25,219 nucleotides of DNA from S141-55 sp964422065 (GTDB lineage: Bacteria; Hydrothermota; Hydrothermia; WGAB01), in contig CAYQZW010000013.1 in the NCBI GenBank assembly GCA_964422065.1, positions 1 through 25,219 on the forward strand. Reading direction: 5' to 3'. Below the pieces are notes generated by a model. That model saw only the letters and a list, made by a program, of their open reading frames with translations. It was not told the DNA's origin and ran no database searches. The position numbers and the translations under genes are program-made. Below, piece by piece: positions 21,268-25,219 of this stretch (position 1 is its first letter; each line of letters opens with the position of its first letter).

Positions 21268-22876
21268 ACAGCTCCTCCGGGAGCAGTACGGGGTCGACCA
21301 CCCGGTGATCGTTGAACCCCCACCCAAGCCGGAGTGGGGAGACTACAGTGTCCCGGTGGGGTTTAAACTGGCCTCCGTCCTTCGCCGACCTCCCCAGGCC
21401 ATCGTTGAGGAGCTGATCCCTCTGGCCCAAAAGGCGTTGGGGCCCTGGATTGAACGAATCGAAGGCGTCCAAGGATATCTCAATCTCCATGTCCGGACCG
21501 ACTATCTCCAAGGGTGGATCCACTCTGTGGCTCAATCCTCCGAGAGCCTATTGCCAAAACTTCGGGATGCAGATCGTGTGTTGGTCGAGTACGTCTCGGC
21601 CAATCCTACCGGCCCGCTCAACGTGGCGAACGCCCGTGCGGCCAGTGTTGGGGACTCTTTGGTCCGTGTGCTCCGGGCAGTGGGCATCCCCGCGGATTCG
21701 GAATACTACGTCAACGATGGGGGTGGGCAAATTCGAGCCTTGGAACAGAGCATCGAGTTTCTCTTAGGGGAGCGGGAGACCTTTCCGGAAGATGGGTATC
21801 GTGGATCCTACTTGGAAACCTATGCCCACCAGGTTCGGCATCTACCTCGCGGGAAACGCGGTCGGGCGGTTGCCCAGATGATCCTCAAAGATCAGATGAA
21901 GGACCTCTGGGAATTCGGGGTGTCCTTTGATGCCATTGTCCACGAGAGTTTCTTCCACAAGCCGGACCCCGAAGACCCCAAGATCGGCATCCATCACCAC
22001 TTCACAGAAAAGGTCCTGAAGGCCTTTGAACAACACGGGATGACCTTCGTGGAAGACGGGGCACTCTTCTTACGAACCAATGCTCACGGGGACGAGAAAC
22101 CCCGGGTCTTAATTCGATCGAATGGGGAACCCACGTATTTCCTGTATGACCTGGCATACCATCTGTACAAATTCGATCGAGGCTATACCCATCTCGTGAA
22201 TCTTTGGGGACCGGATCATCTCGGGCATGTCCAGCGGATGAAGATCGCGTTGGACATGCTGGGCCAGGCCTTAGGGGACGAACGTGTTCGTGGGGATCGT
22301 CTGACGGTCCTCATCGTTCAGCAGGTTCACCTGGTTCGGGAGGGCAAACGGGTTGCCATGTCCAAGCGCAAAGGAGAGTATTACACCCTTCAAGACCTCC
22401 TGAAAGAGGTTCGAAAGGATACCGCACGGTTCTTCTTCTTACTCCGTTCCACCTCTTCTCCGTTGGATTTCGACCTGTCCTTGGCACAGCAACTCTCCAA
22501 AGAGAATCCGGTCTATTATGTCCAGTACGTCCACGCACGCATTGCGAGTCTTCTGGCTTACGGTGCGGAACACGGGCTTACTCCAGACGATGCCGATCCT
22601 TGTATGCTTTCCCTCCCCGAAGAGCGGCAATTGATGCGGGAACTCCTCTTCTTCCCGGATACCCTCTTAGGTGTTGCCCGGAAACTCGAGCCCCACCGCA
22701 TCCCCCACTATCTTCTAAAGGTTGCAGAGATGTTTCACTCCTACTATCAGAAGGTTCGGATCGTAGGGGATAACCCTCAGGTCTCGAAGGCGCGGCTGCT
22801 TTTAGCTCAATCGGTAAAGCAGGTGGTGGCTCAAGGCCTTGAGTTGATCGGGGTTTCCGCCCCTGACCGGATGTAA
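21224..22876 (+). CDS. argS: Arginyl-tRNA synthetase with altered HIGH motif
   Basis: 550 aa class I synthetase that charges tRNA-Arg. It has the N-terminal Add1 domain (~1-105), the catalytic domain opening with EYVSANPTGPL, the tRNA-contact segment EYYVNDGGGQIRALEQS, the domain VNLWGPDHLGHVQRMKIAL, an MSKRKGEYYTLQDLL loop (KMSKS counterpart) and a C-terminal DALR anticodon-binding domain (VYYVQYVHARIASLL onward). The usual HxGH after NPTGPL reads Asn133-Val-Ala-Asn136 (codons 21620-21631), so both catalytic histidines are absent, while the rest is intact. It looks like the only argS of a functional operon. ATG at 21224 matches the normal start; translation is probably coupled to rsfS. Confidence 0.95.
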   Translation: MKDLTVQQRIELTLKQLLREQYGVDHPVIVEPPPKPEWGDYSVPVGFKLASVLRRPPQAIVEELIPLAQKALGPWIERIEGVQGYLNLHVRTDYLQGWIHSVAQSSESLLPKLRDADRVLVEYVSANPTGPLNVANARAASVGDSLVRVLRAVGIPADSEYYVNDGGGQIRALEQSIEFLLGERETFPEDGYRGSYLETYAHQVRHLPRGKRGRAVAQMILKDQMKDLWEFGVSFDAIVHESFFHKPDPEDPKIGIHHHFTEKVLKAFEQHGMTFVEDGALFLRTNAHGDEKPRVLIRSNGEPTYFLYDLAYHLYKFDRGYTHLVNLWGPDHLGHVQRMKIALDMLGQALGDERVRGDRLTVLIVQQVHLVREGKRVAMSKRKGEYYTLQDLLKEVRKDTARFFFLLRSTSSPLDFDLSLAQQLSKENPVYYVQYVHARIASLLAYGAEHGLTPDDADPCMLSLPEERQLMRELLFFPDTLLGVARKLEPHRIPHYLLKVAEMFHSYYQKVRIVGDNPQVSKARLLLAQSVKQVVAQGLELIGVSAPDRM

Positions 22877-22877
22877 C

Positions 22878-22907
22878 TTGACAGATGGGACCTTCACCTT
22901 CTAATAT
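22878..22907 (+). promoter_or_regulatory. Sigma70-like promoter for the BCAM0308-DUF502-CorC genes
   Basis: A perfect TTGACA (22878-22883) begins 1 nt after the argS stop, followed after 18 nt by TAATAT (22902-22907). The GGGAGGTGA ribosome site at 22915-22923 then precedes ATG 22926. It marks a new transcription unit without a visible terminator after argS. Confidence 0.6.
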
Positions 22908-22925
22908 TTTGGATGGGAGGTGACA

Positions 22926-23426
22926 ATGAAACGAATCGATGAATTGTATGACGTCAAACTCCACGATCCGTACATGGATCGTACCCACTACAAAGATCCC
23001 ACCATTTGTCCCCAATGTGGTTTAATCTTCCACAATAAACGTTGGGTCCGGAACGAGACCCTCAGAAAAGAACTCGAAGCCGCGGGAACGGAGTTTGCAA
23101 AAAAACTCTGTCCGGCTTGTAAAAAGATCGAGGACCGCTATCCCTTAGGGGTCCTGGAACTCCGCGGAGGCTACATCAAACAGCCCGACAAGCGGGAACT
23201 TATCCTCAATACCTTGAAACATGAGGCTGAGAACGAGGAAGCCCGGAATCCTCTGGCCCGGATCATGCAGATCCGGGAGGAGGACGGAAACCTGGTGATC
23301 TGGACGACCACCGAATCCTTGGCCCGGCGTCTGGGGCGCGTCGTCTACAAGGCCTTTAAAGGGGATTTAAAGATTTCCTTCTCAGAGAACAACAAGTTCA
23401 TCCGTGTCCTTTGGGAACGAGAATGA
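22926..23426 (+). CDS. BCAM0308-family zinc-ribbon protein
   Basis: 166 aa, cytoplasmic, of uncharacterised function. Two CxxC pairs, Cys28/Cys31 (TICPQCGLIFHNKRW) and Cys62/Cys65 (LCPACKKIEDRYPLGVLELRG), should bind one zinc. The C-terminal part (NPLARIMQIREEDGNLVIWTT, LARRLGRVVYKAFKGDL) matches the conserved second half of BCAM0308-type proteins and recalls NMD3-like ribosome-associated proteins. ATG at 22926 is set by the strong GGGAGGTGA site; a GTG two codons earlier lies inside that site. The end overlaps the DUF502 gene as ATGA. Confidence 0.8.
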   Translation: MKRIDELYDVKLHDPYMDRTHYKDPTICPQCGLIFHNKRWVRNETLRKELEAAGTEFAKKLCPACKKIEDRYPLGVLELRGGYIKQPDKRELILNTLKHEAENEEARNPLARIMQIREEDGNLVIWTTTESLARRLGRVVYKAFKGDLKISFSENNKFIRVLWERE

Positions 23427-24097
23427 AAAGGGAGGACCCTGACCAGTCGGGGAAGCGCCGTTTCGAACTGCTGCCCAACTTCCAGCAGCATTTCCTGACG
23501 GGCCTGGTCACTCTGGTCCCGCTCGTCATCACCTTATGGGTGGTTATTTTCATCATTCACCGCATCGGTGGGGGATTGGCACGTGTACTGGATTTGATCC
23601 CGGGCATTGGCGTCTTACCTTATGGGGTCCTCACGACAATCTCGTTTGTCCTCTTGGTAGTCCTTACCTATTTCGTCGGGGTGGCCACTCAGCGGACCGT
23701 GGGGACCCGTTTGCTTACCTGGGGCGAATACCTTATCCGACGGCTTCCCATTATCCGCTCGATCTACGGGGCCTCGAAACAACTCACACAGACCCTTTTT
23801 ACGGAGAAGATCGCATTCCAGCGAGCGGTTCTGATCCAGTTCCCGCACCCCGGGATGTATGCCATCGGGTTCATCACCTCAGAGCGGCCCCTGCCGGTAC
23901 TGAAAAATGGTCAAAAGTATCTCCATGTCTTCGCTCCAACCACGCCTAACCCGACCTCTGGCTGGTATCTCTTGGTGCCTGAATCCGATGTTGTATACCT
24001 GGACATTTCTCCGGAAGAGGCCCTGAAGATGGTGGTCTCAGGGGGAATCATGACCCCAACCTGGCCTCACAAGCCTGAAAACGCACAACAACGATGA
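23423..24097 (+). CDS. DUF502-family membrane protein
   Basis: 224 aa with two membrane helices (about 24-46, FLTGLVTLVPLVITLWVVIFII, and 64-88, GVLTTISFVLLVVLTYFVGVA), then a conserved soluble domain: RLPIIRSIYGASKQLTQTL, FPHPGMYAIGFITSE, FAPTTPNPTSGWYLLVPESDV and MKMVVSGG-like SPEEALKMVVSGG. This is the DUF502 signature; function is unknown. ATG 23423 overlaps the previous stop (ATGA). The gene overlaps the CBS/CorC gene in the same way, so the three genes are a tight unit. Confidence 0.9.
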   Translation: MKREDPDQSGKRRFELLPNFQQHFLTGLVTLVPLVITLWVVIFIIHRIGGGLARVLDLIPGIGVLPYGVLTTISFVLLVVLTYFVGVATQRTVGTRLLTWGEYLIRRLPIIRSIYGASKQLTQTLFTEKIAFQRAVLIQFPHPGMYAIGFITSERPLPVLKNGQKYLHVFAPTTPNPTSGWYLLVPESDVVYLDISPEEALKMVVSGGIMTPTWPHKPENAQQR

Positions 24098-24951
24098 AAG
24101 TACTGCGGAAATTGCGTTTGTTGTTGAAACACCTGCATGGCGAGGTCCTGGACCGAGAGGACCTTCTGCGGGTTTTAGAACAGTCTTTCCAGCAAGGCAT
24201 TTTGCCCCCGGATGTCCACCGGCTCTGTCAGAAGGTCTTCCGAAGTTGCCAAAAGACCATCGGCGAAATCATGGTCCCGAGGGTGGACATGGTCACCATC
24301 CCCGAAACTGCGACCCTTGAAGAAGCCCTGGCCGTGTTTCGCAAGACTGGCTTCTCGAAAATGCCGGTGATTCGAGATCGAGTGGACCACATTACCGGAA
24401 TCCTCCACATCAAAGAACTTGTAAGAAGCCTTGGCCGTGAGGATGTTCGAACGGTCAAGGACATCGCACTGAATCCCGTCTTCTTCCCGGAAAACAAAAA
24501 TGTTTTGGAGACCCTCCAGGAGTTCCAACGAAGGAGGTTGTCGATCGGGATTGTCGTAGATGAGTTTGGGTCGGTCCTCGGACTCATCACCCTGGAGGAC
24601 CTGCTGGAGGAGATCGTCGGTGAAATTTGGGAAGAGTTCGACCGGATGGAGACTCTTTATGAGGTTCAGCCCGATGGGTCGATCCTATTCCAGACCAAGA
24701 TTGAGTTAGAAGAGGCATCTGAAATTCTGGGCATTCCCTTGAATGGGGAGGATGTGGCGACCTTAGGGGGCTGGATCATGGCGCATCTCAACCGGGTTCC
24801 TGCTGAGGGGGAGACTTTTGTGATCCAGGGGCTGGAGTTTACGGTCGTCGAAGCAACACCTCAGCGGCTGAAAAGGGTTTTGGTCCGCCGTCTCCCTGCC
24901 CGGGCAACGCAGGAGGGCGGGACGCCAGAAGGTCAATCCTCAGGAGTTTGA
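24094..24951 (+). CDS. CBS-domain CorC/HlyC-family protein without membrane domain
   Basis: 285 aa. It has an N-terminal helical segment (~1-55), a CBS pair (~57-115 starting IMVPRVDMVTIP, and ~119-180 ending IVVDEFGSVLGLITLEDLLEEIVGEI) and a C-terminal CorC_HlyC domain (~188-267). It lacks the DUF21 membrane domain found in larger members, so it resembles CorC, linked to Mg/Co efflux in enterobacteria. A function with the adjacent DUF502 membrane protein is plausible but unproven. ATG overlaps the DUF502 stop (ATGA). Its stop codon lies within the -35 of the next promoter. Confidence 0.92.
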   Translation: MKVLRKLRLLLKHLHGEVLDREDLLRVLEQSFQQGILPPDVHRLCQKVFRSCQKTIGEIMVPRVDMVTIPETATLEEALAVFRKTGFSKMPVIRDRVDHITGILHIKELVRSLGREDVRTVKDIALNPVFFPENKNVLETLQEFQRRRLSIGIVVDEFGSVLGLITLEDLLEEIVGEIWEEFDRMETLYEVQPDGSILFQTKIELEEASEILGIPLNGEDVATLGGWIMAHLNRVPAEGETFVIQGLEFTVVEATPQRLKRVLVRRLPARATQEGGTPEGQSSGV

Positions 24952-24962
24952 CCCTCCTGAGG
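24938..24962. repeat. 9-bp inverted repeat overlapping a promoter
   Basis: CCTCAGGAG, 7-nt loop, CTCCTGAGG. The left arm is in the end of the CorC-type gene, the loop contains the -35 TTGACC and the right arm is in the spacer. No T-run follows, so it is not a standard terminator; an operator role is possible. Confidence 0.55.
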
Positions 24963-24976
24963 GTTCCGCTTACACT
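24948..24976 (+). promoter_or_regulatory. Sigma70-like promoter of the last TPR gene
   Basis: TTGACC (24948-24953), 17-nt spacer, TACACT (24971-24976). The start would fall near 24983, giving a ~44-nt leader with GGAGG before the GTG start. Confidence 0.55.
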
Positions 24977-25026
24977 AAATACCTGAATACACCGCCAAAG
25001 CACGAAAGGAAAAGGAGGCTGGTACC

Positions 25027-25219
25027 GTGAAAAAGGTCATGCTGATGGTCATCGGCATCATGATGGTTACCCTCCCGGTCCAAGGTCAGGAGTTGATGAC
25101 CCGTAAGGACTCTGCCCGGATCTGGTTCTCCGTAGGCAAAGACTATTTCAACAAGGGTCAAATTGAACGTGCCATCAGGAATTTTCACCGGGCGTTAACC
25201 TACGACTCCACCCTCATCC
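25027..25219 (+). CDS. Exported TPR protein, 5' part only
   Basis: 64 codons are visible before the window ends. GTG at 25027 is preceded by AAGGAGG 8 nt upstream. A signal peptide (VKKVMLMVIGIMMVTLPVQG, then QE) is followed by the first TPR unit (ARIWFSVGKDYFNKGQIERA, then IRNFHRALTYDS). It is probably a periplasmic or outer-membrane-associated TPR protein; nothing more can be said. Confidence 0.75.
   Translation, partial: MKKVMLMVIGIMMVTLPVQGQELMTRKDSARIWFSVGKDYFNKGQIERAIRNFHRALTYDSTLI

Overview
The window reads as chromosomal DNA of a Gram-negative (diderm) bacterium. The evidence is a TolC-type outer-membrane channel with a MacAB-like pump, an ExbB/ExbD/TonB energy-transducing set, a periplasmic TPR protein and an OmpA-like envelope protein. 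Base composition is moderately GC-rich. Promoters look sigma70-like (TTGACA/TATAAT), and many genes overlap by ATGA or GTGA. The phylum cannot be fixed from sequence reading alone. The unusual ArgRS signature and the FlgD/OmpA-like envelope protein would fit an FCB-type or uncultured candidate-phylum lineage, but this is inference.

Layout. (1) Positions 1-562, + strand: 3' part of a UbiA/MenA-type prenyltransferase gene, with an in-frame stop or frameshift close to the window edge. (2) Positions 559-10244, - strand. Transcribed from right to left, these are a PIG-L-type deacetylase and then a five-gene efflux operon: MacB-like permease, Yip1-family membrane protein, TolC, MacA-like adaptor, ATPase. 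The operon is preceded by a sigma70-like promoter and a TetR-type palindrome. After it comes a very large soluble hybrid histidine kinase with four GAF-type segments, a PAS segment and a C-terminal receiver, with its own promoter candidate. (3) Positions 10245-11185: a gene-poor divergent intergenic region made largely of repeats. It holds two copies of a ~170-185 bp direct repeat, each carrying three REP-like TAGGAGC stem-loops, plus G/C-rich hairpins and a 19-bp tandem repeat. It ends in a strong promoter for secD. (4) Positions 11186-22876, + strand: a tightly packed run of secD, secF, NAD kinase, a ~866-aa TPR protein, exbB, exbD, a second exbD-like gene, tonB, a FlgD/OmpA-like exported protein, a 73-aa protein, rsfS and argS. 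(5) Positions 22926-24951: a BCAM0308-type zinc-ribbon protein, a DUF502 membrane protein and a CBS/CorC-type protein, expressed from a new promoter. (6) Positions 25027-25219: the start of an exported TPR protein cut off by the window.

The most interesting part is the envelope module at 14540-20654. Its order is TPR protein, ExbB/TolQ, ExbD/TolR, a second ExbD, TonB/TolA, FlgD/OmpA-like protein. This resembles a rearranged Tol-Pal/CpoB or Agl-type force-transducing machine. One ExbD has the membrane Asp needed for proton coupling, and the other has Gly at the aligned position. Also notable are the arginyl-tRNA synthetase, whose HIGH box reads NVAN, and promoters placed so close to start codons that some mRNAs may be leaderless.
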